Origin: Nematopogon swammerdamellus
Taxonomy: Eukaryota > Arthropoda > Insecta > Lepidoptera > Adelidae
Assembly (NCBI GenBank): GCA_946902875.1
Contig: OX336336.1
Location: 1,038,045-1,102,044, forward strand
Length of the DNA: 64,000 nt
Direction of reading: 5' to 3'
Part shown: positions 1 to 10,784 of the stretch, piece by piece
How the letters are laid out: each line of letters opens with the position of its first letter
Numbering within the stretch: position 1 is the first letter of the stretch
Translations under genes and position numbers: made by a program
Notes under the pieces: generated by a model
Databases searched by the model: none
Told to the model about the DNA's origin: nothing
What the model saw: only the letters and a program-made list of their open reading frames with translations

Positions 1-180
1 AACACAAACTATTTCCATAGCCGTTTCGATCGACCTTTCATTCAGTGCGGTGGTACCAACCCGGGCGGGTTAAACCCTACCACCTAGTGATATAAGGGAG
101 TCATATCCCTTAGTCGCCTTTTACGACATACACGGGGATAGATGCAGTGGGGCTATTCTTTTAAAGTACCGGCCCCACAC
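1..180 (-). mobile_element. SINE family A fragment, with 'GGGGCCGGTAC' module
   Basis: Read on the minus strand this starts with a module containing GTGGGGCCGGTAC and AAGGCGACTAAGGG, then continues into the family A body (GGTGGTAGGGTTTAACCCG, GGTCGATCGAAACGG). The copy runs off the left edge of the window. The same module is joined to a different body in family C copies (29955-30295), so this copy is useful for comparing modular SINE structure. Confidence 0.6.
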
Positions 181-202
181 GGTACAAACATCAAATCAAA
201 AA

Positions 203-580
203 TCAGTTTAAGCATTGATTGACAGTTTAAGACTGTTGATACGACGTTTAAAGATGCGGTCGGTCGACTGGTTGTTGGCGCACACCTGGACGCCGTCAGT
301 ACTTGGATGAGCTCGTCCGTTGGAGGCTGACCTTGGTTCGGTTTCCACATAAAACTGTAGTTCCCTTTCCTTCTTACCTTACTAGGTGGTAGGGTTTATT
401 CCGCTCGGTTTGGTACCACAGCACTGTATGAAACGTCGGTCGAAACGGATATGTAAATAGTTCGTGTTTTCCGTCCATATCAGTGTAGCCGACATGAAAT
501 GAAGGAAAGCACTGACACTGCACCCACCTAGTTCACCCGGTGTTATGGGCTGATATCACCGAGGATGTTGTTAGGTTTAT
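203..580 (+). mobile_element. SINE family A copy, left arm of an inverted pair
   Basis: The tRNA-like head shows a B-box-like GGTTCGGTTTCC near 334-345. The body GGTGGTAGGGTTTATTCCG and the tail half (CACCCGGTGTTATGGGCTGA) follow. The segment, including non-SINE flank beginning CAGTTTAAGCATTGATTGAC, is repeated in opposite orientation at about 970-1395. Confidence 0.65.
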
Positions 581-970
581 TTTTTATTAAATCTTTAAAA
601 TAACCCCGACTTCAGCATTTTCGATCAACTTTCCTTGTTCTTACTTCGTTTTACGTAGTCGGGCTTTATATATTTTTTTAGCAATGTTGTAGGCTATTTT
701 GACTTTTGTATGAAAAAGAAGTCATCAGAGAGGAAAATGCTAAAAAAATCCCTATAAAAAATACACTGAAAGATATTTGAGTTAGTTCACATGAACAACA
801 ACTGTAGCATCGATGGAAATATCAAACATCCTCATTATCTTGCTGTCAGGCTGCTTCACTCCGCGCACTAAGCCGATTGTGTGGCGACACACATTCGGCA
901 GGGAACGCTCCTCTCTGCCTGAATATCTGTGAATCGGTTGTGCGTACAGTCGCTTTATTCCATCTGTTAT
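580..970. other. AT-rich spacer, no gene seen
   Basis: This is the spacer between the two inverted SINE copies. It holds a short piece (about 605-690, CCCCGACTTCAGCATTTTCG and TAGTCGGGCTTTATATATTT) that resembles part of the repeat at 1570-1660. I see no convincing coding sequence. Confidence 0.4.
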
Positions 971-1395
971 TTTCTTTAGTTTTTTTTTTATGGAAATTAA
1001 CACGCTTGGCTACATCACCTAACAACATCCTCCGTGATGTCAGCCCATAACACCGGGTGAACTAGGCGCCTATGTCAGTGCTTCCCTTCATTTCATGTCG
1101 GCTACACTGAACTGGACGGAAAACACGAACTAATTACATATTCGTTTCGACCGACGTTTCATTCAGTGCTGTGATACTAACCCGGGCGGGATAGACCCTA
1201 CCACCTAGTAAGGTGAGAAGGAAAGGGAACTACAGTTTTATGTGGAAACCGAACTAAGGTCAGCCTCCAACGGACGAGCTCATCCAAGTACTGACGGCGA
1301 GCAGGTGTGCGGCAACAACCAGTCGACCGACCGCATCTTTAAACGTCGTATCAACAGTCTTAAACTGTCAATCAATGCTTAAACTGAATGTTGAA
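970..1395 (-). mobile_element. SINE family A copy, right arm of an inverted pair
   Basis: On the minus strand this reads from the head (flank CAGTTTAAGCATTGATTGAC) through the body and ends in the family tail TTCCATAAAAAA around 975-990. It mirrors 203-580, including sequence outside the usual SINE consensus. Confidence 0.65.
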
Positions 1396-1470
1396 CGTGA
1401 ATGTTGAAATGTGAAAATCTTGTAAAACTTTGAACATAGTTTATCTTCAAACCCCATCGAGTCATATCCA

Positions 1471-1610
1471 TCCAGCTACTGGGAATAATCCCGAGTCTCG
1501 GCATATTCCCAGTAGTAAAGAAAGATCAGTAGAAAATACTGTAGTCGGGCGTATAGTTGGATTCGACAGATAGCCCGACTACAGCATTTTCAACTGATCT
1601 TTCTTTATGT
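1471..1610. repeat. Two small inverted repeats
   Basis: CTACTGGGAATA and TATTCCCAGTAG form 12-bp arms near 1475-1514. A second pair, starting AAAGAAAGATCAGT near 1515 and ending ACTGATCTTTCTTT near 1604, has arms of about 35 bp with a few mismatches and contains CTGTAGTCGGGC / GCCCGACTACAG. The right arm continues into an unclassified repeat to about 1850, part of which resembles 605-690. Confidence 0.6.
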
Positions 1611-2017
1611 CCTTAATTTTTTTAGCAGTCGGGTGTTATATACTTTTTTCTTATATATTGTTCGCAGCTTTGCTAGTTATGGACACGACAAATAATGCAA
1701 AATGCCGAAAACTCCAAAATAAAAGGCATTACAGAAATCTCCTTCGCAATTTCATCATTGTTAATAGGTGTACCGGTCGGCGCCCAGGACTACCTACTGT
1801 TATCTTCAAGGAACGAGAGACTCCTTTTCACATTTTGGTAATTTAATTAACCTTGCCACATTTCAAGTTCTGATTAAAATTTTTCACAAAATTGCGAGAG
1901 AAGGTAAATTTTAATTAGGCTTTTCGTGGTATTTTATTTTGCAATTTTTACTTTGTAATATTCGCCTCTGGCCTGATCGCACACAACCATCTCGGCAGCG
2001 AAATATATTTATAAATT

Positions 2018-3345
2018 TCTATTACCAGAATGTCCGCGGGTTACGCAGCAAACTAGCAACATTCCAGACCATTTCCATACCACCAAGGTCAGTATCTATT
2101 AGGCGTAGATACTGACCTTGGTGCACTAACCGAAACATTCCTGAACAATTCTATACGTGATGCGGAGGTATTTCCTCCGGGGTTCTCGGTTCTCCGAAAA
2201 TACAGATATGGAGGTGAGAGCAACTGGGGCAGAGTGATGCTCGCTGCTCGAAATGAATTTTCAATGCGCATGTTCACACGAATCGATGGATGTAGATCCA
2301 CATGATGAACTCTTATGTGCGACAGTTTCTTGGAAAAAGTCAAGTTTCTATGTTGTGTAGTTTACATTCCAACGTCTGCTTTAGATAAAGTTTATCTCAG
2401 GGTATTCAACACTACAGAAAATCTTATTGTATGTCACAACACATCTTAATCTAATTGTTGGTGATTTCAATTTTAATTCTTGTTCCAGCAATGTCCGGGC
2501 TAGCTGCGGGTATTTCACCGCCTTTTGCAAACTAAATCAACTCTATTCTGTTACAAATTGCAATGGAGGCATCCTCGATCTGGTGCTGACTGCTATCGGA
2601 AGAGTGTGTGTCTGTGTCTGTTGATTCGGAGTTACTGGTGAGCCTAGATGCTTACCATCCCCCGCTCGCAATAAGTGTCTCCTTTCCGTGTCCTGGCAAT
2701 ACCACATCTCGTGTCTACCCAGGGGCATGCACTAATAATGTACAGGGGCCTGAATGGAACTTCAATAAGACTAATTTGATTATACTTTACTCGCGTATAA
2801 TGGAAATAGAGTGGAAATCATTGTACGAGTACCGTAACGTAAATGATGCCTTAAGCCATTTCTATGATTTACTCTCGGACACATTTTTTTAAGAGTGCAT
2901 TCCATTAAAAGGAGTAGCAGTACGAACCGGCGGTATCAGTATCCGAAATGGATTACACCGAAAATTGTCCAAAATATTAGGACTAAATACTATTATCACC
3001 AGCTGACAAAGATTGACTCGACCGACGACGCTACCAGTATTCAATTTAAGTATTACAGAACACTGGTAAAGATAAAAATGAGAGAAGCATATATCAATTA
3101 CATAAATTCAGTAGGGAACACAATAAAAACGGACGTGACAACATTTTGGGATTACATAAGAGATCAACAGACTCATAGACAAGTACCCACGGAATACAAA
3201 TATGACGGACATACACTGGAGAAAAAGCTGCCAACGCTTTCGCTGACTACTTCAAGTCTGTATTCCTTGCAGGGACACCCAAACTGGACCAGAACTCTCT
3301 CAGAGATGGAAAGAGTTCTGTGTATTCGACATGACATGAAGGGAA
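2018..3345 (+). pseudogene. LINE ORF2 remnant: endonuclease domain and linker
   Basis: The plus strand encodes broken pieces of an apurinic-like endonuclease of a non-LTR retrotransposon (Jockey/CR1-like). The pieces read QNVRGLRSKLAT near 2024, TETFL near 2130, a VVYIPTSA-type stretch near 2355, VGDFNFNS near 2459 and ILDLVLTAIG near 2571, then a lysine/tyrosine-rich linker (PKWITPKIV near 2950, FWDYIRDQQTHRQ near 3145). Several stops and frame changes break it. The reverse transcriptase part is missing: sequence stops near 3345 where a SINE tail begins. A 17-bp hairpin at 2081-2122 interrupts the endonuclease region. Non-functional. Clade assignment is inference. Confidence 0.75.
2081..2122. 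repeat. Perfect 17-bp hairpin in LINE remnant
   Basis: Arms 2081-2097 and 2106-2122 (CACCAAGGTCAGTATCT and its complement) are perfect, with an 8-nt loop. It lies inside the endonuclease coding remnant and is not an expected part of a LINE. Confidence 0.85.
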
Positions 3346-3440
3346 GCGATGATGACATGGCACCTAGTTCACCCGGTGTTATGGGCTGACATCACGGATG
3401 TTGTAGGTGATGTAGCCAACCGTGTCAGTTTCCATAAAAA
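3345..3440 (+). mobile_element. SINE family A, tail half
   Basis: CACCTAGTTCACCCGGTGTT and GTCAGTTTCCATAAAAAAAA mark the 3' half of family A. Its left edge abuts the truncated LINE. Confidence 0.65.
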
Positions 3441-3444
3441 AAAT

Positions 3445-3945
3445 CGGTCCCGCGCATCCTAACGTACCATATCGTCTTCGGCAGATTTAGCGGCGATTTT
3501 CAGTACTACACTGTGCCCCGCCCCGCCCCGCCCCGCCCCTCCCCGGCCCTGGAACAGAGGAGTCGAAATTAAATTAAATCCACGTTTAATTCTCTCTCAT
3601 TTTTCTTTCGTTGTGATCCCACTCGTTCTGTTTCTCTGCTTTGTGGGAGAAAATGTTGTTTTTTTATTTGAAGCTCGAAGCTACGTTCTGTCATCAGACG
3701 CATAGTGAGAAGCGCTGCTTCTAAAAATGTGTAGATATAATTTTTTGCGAGCAAAATTAAAATAAAACGAGTTCTACTTACGTTTGTCCATTAACCTTTA
3801 ACCTTTTTAGGTTCCGAACAAGTGAAAATGGAACCTAATTATTGTGTGACTCATGCGTCCGTCCGTCCGTCTGTCAATCTGTCATAGGGTCATAACTTCT
3901 AAAAGGTTGATCGTACCAATTGGAAATTTAATACGAAATTAGATG
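3445..3945. other. Spacer with (CCCCG)n tract
   Basis: A short pentanucleotide run (CCCCG) of about five units lies at 3515-3541. The rest is AT-rich. From about 3810 a fragment of the dispersed repeat with GGTTCCGAACAAG, a (GTCC) run and CATAGGGTCATAACTTCT begins. No gene seen. Confidence 0.45.
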
Positions 3946-4133
3946 GTACCACCGCACTGAATGAAAGGTAGGTCGAAACGGCTAAATAGTTTGTGTTTTC
4001 CGTCCAGTTCAGTGTAGCCGGCACGACCGAAGGAAAGCACTGACGTAGCACCAAGTTCACCCGGTGTTATGGGCTGACATCACGGATGTTGGAGGTGATG
4101 TCGCCAACCGGGTCAGTATAAAAAAAAAAAAAA
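3945..4133 (+). mobile_element. SINE family A copy
   Basis: The body (GGTACCACCGCACTGAATGA) and tail (GGTGTTATGGGCTGACATCA, then poly-A) are present; the head is missing. Confidence 0.65.
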
Positions 4134-4289
4134 AAAGAATATTATGTTGCATTCCAATATATTTTCAAGTTGTAATCAAAATTGCTATTGTTCTGCTGTA
4201 TTTATGTGAATCTTTTGGTGTTCAATATATAATTTCTCTCCAAAGGCACGCCACCAAACGCGGTCTTCCGCTCTTCTCATCCATCCACT

Positions 4290-4380
4290 CCCGACTACAC
4301 CTTTTTTAGGTCATCATTTAGGGAGAAGCCTATGTCCAGCAGTGGACCGATACAGGCTGATAATGATGATGATGATATAA
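4290..4380 (+). mobile_element. RTE-type LINE 3' end with GAT-repeat tail
   Basis: GCCTATGTCCAGCAGTGGAC encodes the conserved end of RTE-like ORFs (..VQQW). It is followed by TGATAATGATGATGATGAT, the short-repeat tail usual for RTE-type 3' ends. Confidence 0.6.
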
Positions 4381-4439
4381 TTTCTAGCTATCTCCTCGGC
4401 TATCTCTATGTCCTCATATGACTTATTAAACTTATTGTT

Positions 4440-4618
4440 TTTAGGGTTCCGTATCCGTCGGACAGGACCCTATTACTAAGTCTACGCCGTCTGTCTGTCT
4501 GTTTGTCCGTCTGTCTGTCCGAGAGCTGTATCTCATGAACCGTAATATGTAGTGTGTAATGTAATGTGAAATTTTCACAGAATATTATTATGGCCTATAT
4601 AAGAACAAATATTAAAAA
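4440..4618 (+). repeat. Dispersed GGGTTCCGTA / GTCTGTCTG repeat fragment
   Basis: GGGTTCCGTATCCGTCGGAC followed by a CCTATTACTAAGTCTACGCC tract and (GTCT)n matches several other copies in the window, often in reverse (39510-39925, 44530-44745, 49195-49555, 61415-61710). Probably the 3' part of a retroelement; class not determined. Confidence 0.6.
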
Positions 4619-4998
4619 CTAGCTTTTGCCCGCAGCTTCGCTCGCGTTAAATTCGTATTTAAAAAGAAAGTAAGCCCTCCAACCGTACCTTTATTTCGGT
4701 GCGTGGAACAAATCGGTTTGTATGAGAGCTACATCTTAGCGTCACCGAAAGTCTAGTCTATCTATTTTATGTAGCCTACCCTGTGTCTCGTATAGTTAAA
4801 TATGCTTGTACTAAATTTCATCAAATTCGGATGATCGCTTTAAGGGTTATGGAGGAACATACATACATACATACATACAAACAGAAAAGATTTCTAAAAA
4901 TCGTCAATTTAGTTTTAGTATCACACATAGAGTCTACAAACGCAGTATTTCATAAAACAAACTGACTTACTCCATCACCATCCCTTACAGATTTATTA
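4619..4998 (+). mobile_element. CTAGCTTTTGCCCGCGGC-type dispersed repeat, long form
   Basis: The copy starts ACTAGCTTTTGCCCGC and ends near TTACAGATTTATTATTAGTA. It carries a short (CATA)n near 4858-4877. Very similar copies lie at 16200-16795, 21297-21625 and 62473-62840. The motif is widespread in Lepidoptera; whether it is a Helitron-like or RTE-like tail I cannot decide from sequence alone. Confidence 0.6.
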
Positions 4999-5029
4999 TT
5001 AGTATTGATGATATTGATGATAATAAAAA

Positions 5030-5215
5030 GTAAAAAATTCACTAGAGGAACTGTTCCGTTGTGTGAAAAGATGGATCCTCAAAAGCCCAATGTCACCAAC
5101 AACAGTGTTGAGTTCCTCTGCGACGAGTGTTCCGAAGATGATTTCTGATTGGGTGGCAGGGAATAGGGGATGCAATGCAAAGTTCCTTCGAGCAGCGTCC
5201 AAGACAGTATATAAT
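5030..5215 (-). pseudogene. LINE reverse transcriptase C-terminal fragment
   Basis: The minus strand encodes LDAARRNFALHPLFPATQ, then VAEELNTVVGDIGLLRIH. This matches the pattern in the better preserved copy at 40240-40800 (DAARRNLLPLF, then VDIGLLGTHRFSKAQ). It is the tail of a Jockey/CR1-like ORF2, truncated on both sides. Confidence 0.6.
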
Positions 5216-5980
5216 ATATTATTACTATAATATGGTGTGATTTGTGATTCTAATGAGAGTATGCTCATTTTGCGGCAACCATCGGTATTCAATTAGAAGG
5301 CTGCGTACTCGGATTTATTCACTCTTATCCGCCGTTCAAATAATATTCGGTAGAGCAAGTACGCATGGCCAATTTTCCTCACACTGGAACAATATTCGAA
5401 ACATTTGCCGCCGCGCCGGAGCGGGAATTCGAGCGCGATCTTCTGAAATGTGTCGAAATCAAAATAACTTTGTGTGAGCCTGTGAGCCCCCAGGTATATA
5501 CGAGTATATGGTTTCCGCTTGTGCTAAATAAATTCTATTAGGGAATAAATCCCGGCATGAAAATGTTCGCACGGCGCGGCGCGAGAGCGCCTCAGGAAAA
5601 TCTGACGAAAGAAAAACGCGCCGAGAGGGGAGAACGTATTAGATTCAGAAATATGTAAGTTAATTCTCCCTCGCTTTCTGCTCGTCTGTCCCTTTGTTCG
5701 TACCTTTCAATATCGGATGGAATTAGGTCCGATGACAAAAGGTATTGTGCTTGTTTTCGCTAAAGTTTCGATTTGCGCGGGAATTGTCTTTAGTTTTGGT
5801 AATAATATTTTTTTCTTTCTTTTGATACTATATACTTTTTTTCGATTTTGAAAGCATCACTCCTAATATATTGGAAATAATATAAAAACTAATTTATTGA
5901 CGTAAATGTGAAACATATTTTGCGAGATATTAGACGCTAGCTAGAGAAACGATAGAGATGACGCACTATTAATTTGCCGG
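5216..5980. other. No recognised feature
   Basis: CpG-richer sequence at about 5400-5640 (for example CGGCGCGGCGCGAGAGCGCC) sits in AT-rich surroundings. I could not find a frame that looks like a conserved protein. Confidence 0.35.
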
Positions 5981-5984
5981 TGGT

Positions 5985-6282
5985 TATAGAGAGGCAATCC
6001 GCCGAGGCACCAAAGTAGTCGATATTAGACACCGGGTGGCTAAACTCAAGTGGCAGTGGGCTGGGCACGTTAGTCGAAGAGACGACGACAGTTGGAGTGA
6101 CCGTGTCCTACACTGGCGGCTGTGGACAGGAAAACGGAGTGTGGGAAGACCACCCGCCAGGTGGGACGACGACATTAATTACGTCGGCGGAAAGCAGTGG
6201 TTCCGTATCGCTGAACGCCGGGACGACTGGAGTAAAACTGGAGAGGCGTGTGTCCAGCAGTGGATGCTTACACGCTGACTGA
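5985..6282 (+). pseudogene. RTE-type LINE ORF C-terminus
   Basis: The plus frame reads KVVDIRHRVAKLKWQWAGHV, then VGRPPARWDDDI, then GEACVQQW and a stop, followed by (CTGA)n from about 6276. This is the well-known C-terminal tail of RTE-like reverse transcriptases (..KWQWAGH..GRPPxRW..VQQW). The upstream reverse transcriptase and endonuclease are absent, so this is a 5'-truncated copy. The frame is intact here, unlike its relative at 37310-37615, suggesting it is younger. Confidence 0.8.
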
Positions 6283-6284
6283 CT

Positions 6285-6785
6285 GACTGACTGGCTTAGA
6301 GTGGGGGCAAGTACGGTTGGTATAGGTAAGTTGCGCGCTATACTCACGTCACCTCTACTCCTCTTTCAAGGCGCCGCTTTCGCTGGTTGGAGTAGGATGC
6401 AACACAATCAATCAATAAAAAATTAGGTTTTTATTTTTTATTCCAAAACTACGGATCGAAACAAAAAAGTAAAAAGCTACGGATTTAGATATAAATATAT
6501 TCAACAAATAAAATATAGTTTTTTCAAAGCCTTGATTTGATCACGTTGCCTTAAATAAGTTTTTATAACTAAATTCAGAGGCATGTTCATGTTTTTTTTC
6601 TATCAAGCGAAGTTAATCAAATCGTGTTTTCAAAAAGCTATCGATCTGCGCTGATAGATGAAGTTATACATATATTAAAACTGAATCTGTCTGGTAAGTA
6701 ATATTGGCGGTACACTTCTTGAAATTCGACTCAGACGCAGTCTCAAATCACCTTAAGAGTGCGCCGCGCACTATAACTTCTACAC
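6285..6785. other. AT-rich spacer, no gene seen
   Basis: Nothing beyond AT-rich sequence and a short GC-richer block near 6735-6790 was recognised. Confidence 0.35.
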
Positions 6786-7116
6786 TGTTCGGCTAGAACG
6801 ATAAAAAAGGTATGGACGCCGGAATGTCAAATGCTTGTATGAGAACTAGCGTCGCCGAGTTGCAGGGAGCGGAGTGTACTATATTCCACTAAGTATATTC
6901 CACTATTGTGCACACTAAACTTGGCTGTAGTGTTTTACACGTAAACACAGAGGATGCGGGCATTTTAAACAGGTTTTTGCAAACGCAGCCGATGACAGAC
7001 TGACGGGCCAGCGCGCGACCGTCCAATGTAACAAGTATGCTTTTACTTAAATCGTGTGTTACGCTGGCGAGGATAGGGTTCGGGGTCCATACCTTTTTTA
7101 TCGTTCTAGCTGTTCG
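6786..7116. mobile_element. MITE-like element with perfect 25-bp TIRs and 6-bp direct repeats
   Basis: The outer ends at 6792-6816 and 7086-7110 are perfect inverted repeats (starting GCTAGAACGATAAAAAAGG). They are flanked on both sides by TGTTCG (6786-6791 and 7111-7116), a candidate 6-bp target duplication. The 319-bp element has no transposase frame, so it is a non-autonomous element. The superfamily is not clear: a 6-bp duplication does not fit mariner (TA), piggyBac (TTAA) or hAT (8 bp). Confidence 0.65.
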
Positions 7117-7520
7117 GCATCAGCGAAGCTTGAGTGCGCCATCTTTATGAGGTACGGAGTTATGATGTGGTGTCCAAACGTGACCGAACTGTGTATGAGC
7201 GAAGTCGACGCCGCCGCGGCGCGGTCGGTGACCACGAATACTAATTATTCCATCACCGCCAACATGTCGCGCTCCGCATCCATCTCTACGTTGAAATTTC
7301 ACGTAGTAGTTGGCACAAGCTGGCAAAGCACGAAGAGACTCAATTAGAACATGGTTAAATAATCTGGATTACCACGGAACAGAGCGGCTACTGGAAATCT
7401 TAAGTTAAACATTGATAAATTTAAATTTATTCATGATTCGTAATGCTTTATGTTTTTCTTTTAAGGTATTATTGTTTATTGTTTCCTTATTTCCTTATTT
7501 CCTTTCCCTTCCTTACCTAT
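7117..7520. other. CpG-containing spacer, no gene assigned
   Basis: GACGCCGCCGCGGCGCGG near 7206 is the most CpG-rich part. The short frames here have no recognisable motif. Confidence 0.3.
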
Positions 7521-7750
7521 AATAAAATCCAACGTCTGCTTTCTGTCTGAGTGTCTGAGTGTCTGAGTGTATGTCTGTCTGTCCGCTTATAACTCGAGAA
7601 CCACTGAACCGATTTTAATAAAACACAATTCTACGGATAGCTTGATTCTTCCCATCAACTATGGGCTAATTACTATCACGCTAAATGGCTTATAAGGTTA
7701 GCAGTGAAGTGAAATATGAGAGCGGGCGGAGCCGCGGGCACAGCTTGTAT
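7520..7750 (-). mobile_element. CCCGCGGC-type dispersed repeat, short form
   Basis: On the minus strand it reads CAAGCTGTGCCCGCGGCTCC at the start and ends CAGACGTTGGATTTTATTAT. Related copies are at 16525-16738, 31495-31712, 44950-45195, 45205-45452 and 50652-50878. Confidence 0.65.
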
Positions 7751-8400
7751 TGTATAATTTCATCCACAAGTAGGTAACCTACGCTTGGACATGTCGAAAA
7801 TTCCGCCAGTTCTAAATTCAATGCGAATATGAACTGACAAACACACTCCGCAACTCACAATGTTTTGTTAGTACCTTATAAGTATTATATTATAGTAACT
7901 TATAAATAATTAACCCATACTACCGCTCACAAGAGCATTCATATTTACAGCATAAACATGAATACTGAAGAATCTGACCAATCTGCCTATTTACATTACC
8001 TATATCTGGTGTATAGTGCCATCGTCAATTTGATACTTAAATATATCAAGTCAATTCAACAAATATTAGTAACAGTTTATTACAAAGTAATGTAATAAGT
8101 CATGTTAAAAATCTAAAGATACAAAGTGTATCCAATTGTCAAGTTATTTAGTGGGAAAAACAGTAGTCAGATAAAATTATGGTCAGCTAAAGCATCCTTA
8201 ATAGTGTAATAACTCTTTTCAATTAACATTTGTTTAATTCTTCGTTTAAAATTATTATCTTCTAATTGTTTTATGTTAGAAGACAGTTTATTGTAAAATC
8301 TAACACTATTACAAATAAAGCTTTTTGAGGTTTTAGATTATCTATGTCTAACTTTCTAGTGCAGGAGAACTGAAATGTATGTATCAAGTGTAAATAAATA
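7750..8400 (-). pseudogene. LINE 3' end: ORF2 C-terminus plus 3' UTR
   Basis: Between about 8330 and 8170 the minus strand encodes FICNSVRFYNKLSSNIK, then FKRRIKQMLIEKSYYTIKDA. This is clearly the same family as the 36134-36526 copy (FVCNSIRFYNKIPLEIK, then FKKRIKAILIKKAYYNVKEA). The sequence from 8170 down to 7755 is its 3' UTR, ending near TTGTATAATTTCATCCACAA; the same UTR recurs at 31255-31435, 50880-51175 and 58775-58985. Only the last part of the ORF is left. Confidence 0.7.
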
Positions 8401-9300
8401 ATTTTTGATTTTCAAATTTTAATTTTTAGTTATTTAATAAACGTTTTTAGGCGGGCGGGTTGCGCGGGTCCGCCCGCCCAAAATTGTAAGTGTTCGGTAG
8501 GGCCCAATTTCAAACACACTCACAGTGCAGTGCACGTGATAACACTCCGAACACTCTAGCGAATATGCATTGGATGCAAATTTAATTGAACATTAAGGTC
8601 AATTACATTCACCAAATGCTACCGGCTGAAATTTTAGCTTGAATTATTGTGAAAATTTTGCATGAGCCTAACTACGCAGTTCTATCGAGTGAGAATATGT
8701 TGTTTCGACTATATTTCTGTAAATGATAGCGCTCAACCTCACAACAATAAGTCACCATTGAAGCAGTAATATTGAAGTAATGCACTGGCAGTTTGCCAGC
8801 GCAAGATTTTATACTTTTGGCCTTAAAGACAATCTATGCTTTTCAAAATTAAAATATTTTAGTTTGTTTCGAATGTAATCCTGTTTTGTTCTTGTTATTG
8901 TTTTGCTTTGTAATGTGCAGTTCGGCCCTAGAGTTCTAAATCATGTAAACTCAATTTCTAACTTGGAATAAATGATTTCACTGCATCGTCTATCCGAGTT
9001 TCTTTCAAGATAGAGAACAAGCATATTACGAGTATAATAATATATATAATTAGCATATTATAATAGCATATAATATTAAGCATTCACTGGTGAAAGTAAT
9101 CACCAGTGCAGTATTAATATTAAAGCAGTAATATTGAAGCATTAATATCGGAGCAGTAATATTTAAGCATTAATATTGAAGCAGTAATATTGAAGCAGTA
9201 ATTCGTGATTACCAAGAGTCCCTTTGGATAATAATTTCTGCAAATTGCTTTCATAAAAAAGTTAAATTACAAATTTAAATAAATGGTAGGGTAATACCCC
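8400..9300. other. Spacer with short AATATT-type internal repeats
   Basis: Between about 9100 and 9205 the unit (GAAGCAGTAATATT) is repeated several times with variation. A short hairpin CACTGGTG / CACCAGTG precedes it. Otherwise no feature is recognised. Confidence 0.4.
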
Positions 9301-10010
9301 ACTGACTCTCTCGCTTGTTTAGCGAACTCAAGGTTTTTATGTTCGAAATTCAAAATATACTGACAGGACAGTTCCGTTGAATTAGTTAGGCGCTCGCAAC
9401 AAACATTTTGTATGCAATATTTAATAGAAAGAAACCTTCGTTTGTATGACAGCCACCTTTTTTGAGTTTTCCTGAAAAAACTGATAATGGTATCTTTTTA
9501 GGCTAGTAACAGGGTTTCTATGTGGAAAATATAATAAAAATCGTTGGAGCCATTTTTGAGAAAATCGACCTTATCGAAATAATTTGTATGACAGCTACCC
9601 TTATTTTTTTTAATAAAAAAAAACTAAAAAGGTCCCGCTAGATAATTGTTTCAAACTACTAAATATGAATTTTAAACGAAATCGGTTGAGCGGTTTAGGC
9701 ACAACGTCGCTGGACACATTGCCATAGACAAATTTTGTATGACAGCTACCCTTATTTTTTTGAATTTACAAAAACTAAAAAAAGGTACCCCTAGATAATC
9801 GTTTCAAACTATTAAATACGAATTTTGAACGAAATCGGTTGAGCGGTTGAGGCGCATAGTCGCTGTACGGACACACACACAGACATACATGTTCTTCAAA
9901 ATCACTTTTTGGGATCGTTGAATGATATAAAGCCCAAATCTGTCGAAATCTCAACTTCGGGATTTTGGACGATTACAATACTTCCTTTCTCCTTACAGTC
10001 GCTCGAAAGT
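9300..10010. repeat. Tandem ~145-bp repeat, three units
   Basis: TTTGTATGACAGC recurs near 9441, 9585 and 9735. The second and third units share AACGAAATCGGTTGAGCGG. The array ends in a (CA)n tract and AGACATACATGTTCTTC. Likely derived from a dispersed retroelement UTR; no coding content. Confidence 0.55.
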
Positions 10011-10190
10011 AAAAAACCCCGACAATTTAAAGAGTAAAAAAGAATTTCCGTTTAGTTACATAAAGGCGTGTCGGGGGAGCGCTAAGCAAATAACCGCACA
10101 GCTCAGAGGTTTATACTTTATTTACTTAGCAGTCCCCCGACGCCTTTGAGTAATGAAACGGAAATTATTTTTACTTTTTAAGATATCGGT
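10010..10190. repeat. GTCGGGGGACCGCTAAGTAA palindromic repeat (IR-2), degenerate copy
   Basis: Arms containing TTTCCGTTTAGTTACATAAA and its near-complement on the right flank a short loop. Same family as 18425-18875 and 51690-51885. Confidence 0.6.
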
Positions 10191-10264
10191 TTTTTTTATT
10201 TGTAATTTAATTTTTATTACAAACTTTTTAAAATACAACTTGATTACAAAACACAAAAGCTTGA

Positions 10265-10716
10265 AATATGTACTGCTTTGGATACGATTTCTTTATTAGA
10301 AAATAAAAAAATAAAAATCGAACCCTAGAGTTGAAGGCGGTCGGTTATTTTTGCTTGCTTTAGCACCACCGCCTTCAACTTTAGGGTTCGATTTTAATTT
10401 TTTTATTTCATACATTTTTGAAGGCGGTTTTTATATTTTTTTAAATAGTTTTTTAGTTCACAGTTTTTTTAGTCATTTTTATTTGCTATTAATGTACTCG
10501 GCGGAATCGCTCGGCCTTCGGCCTCGCGATTCCGCCTCACTTTCCTATCCGATCTTGACCAAAAAAAAAAATGGGACCACCTTGGAGCTAGACTGAACCG
10601 AACACAAAAAGAATCATCGAAATCGGTTCACAATTGGGGAAGATATTGCTGAACATACATAAAAAAAAATACGCACAGCCGAACATAGAACCTCCTCCTT
10701 TTTTGAAGTCGGTTAA
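10265..10716 (-). repeat. ACCGCCTTCAA long-palindrome repeat (IR-1), copy 1
   Basis: The core is an inverted repeat around 10318-10395 (GAACCCTAGAGTTGAAGGCGG and its complement). An internal hairpin GGCGGAATCGCTCGGCC with GGCCTCGCGATTCCGCC follows. The outer part ends AACCTCCTCCTTTTTTGAAG. Other copies: 30690-31135, 44015-44535, 55940-56395. Confidence 0.75.
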
Positions 10717-10784
10717 AAACTGGTTTAAGCAGAATGATCTTTGCTATGTTTGTAATCAAGTTTTATTTATTTTATTTTTTTTGT

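Noticed and set aside
5984..6347. Minus-strand frames opposite the RTE tail
   Set aside because: The plus strand shows the conserved RTE motifs; the minus frames are shadows.
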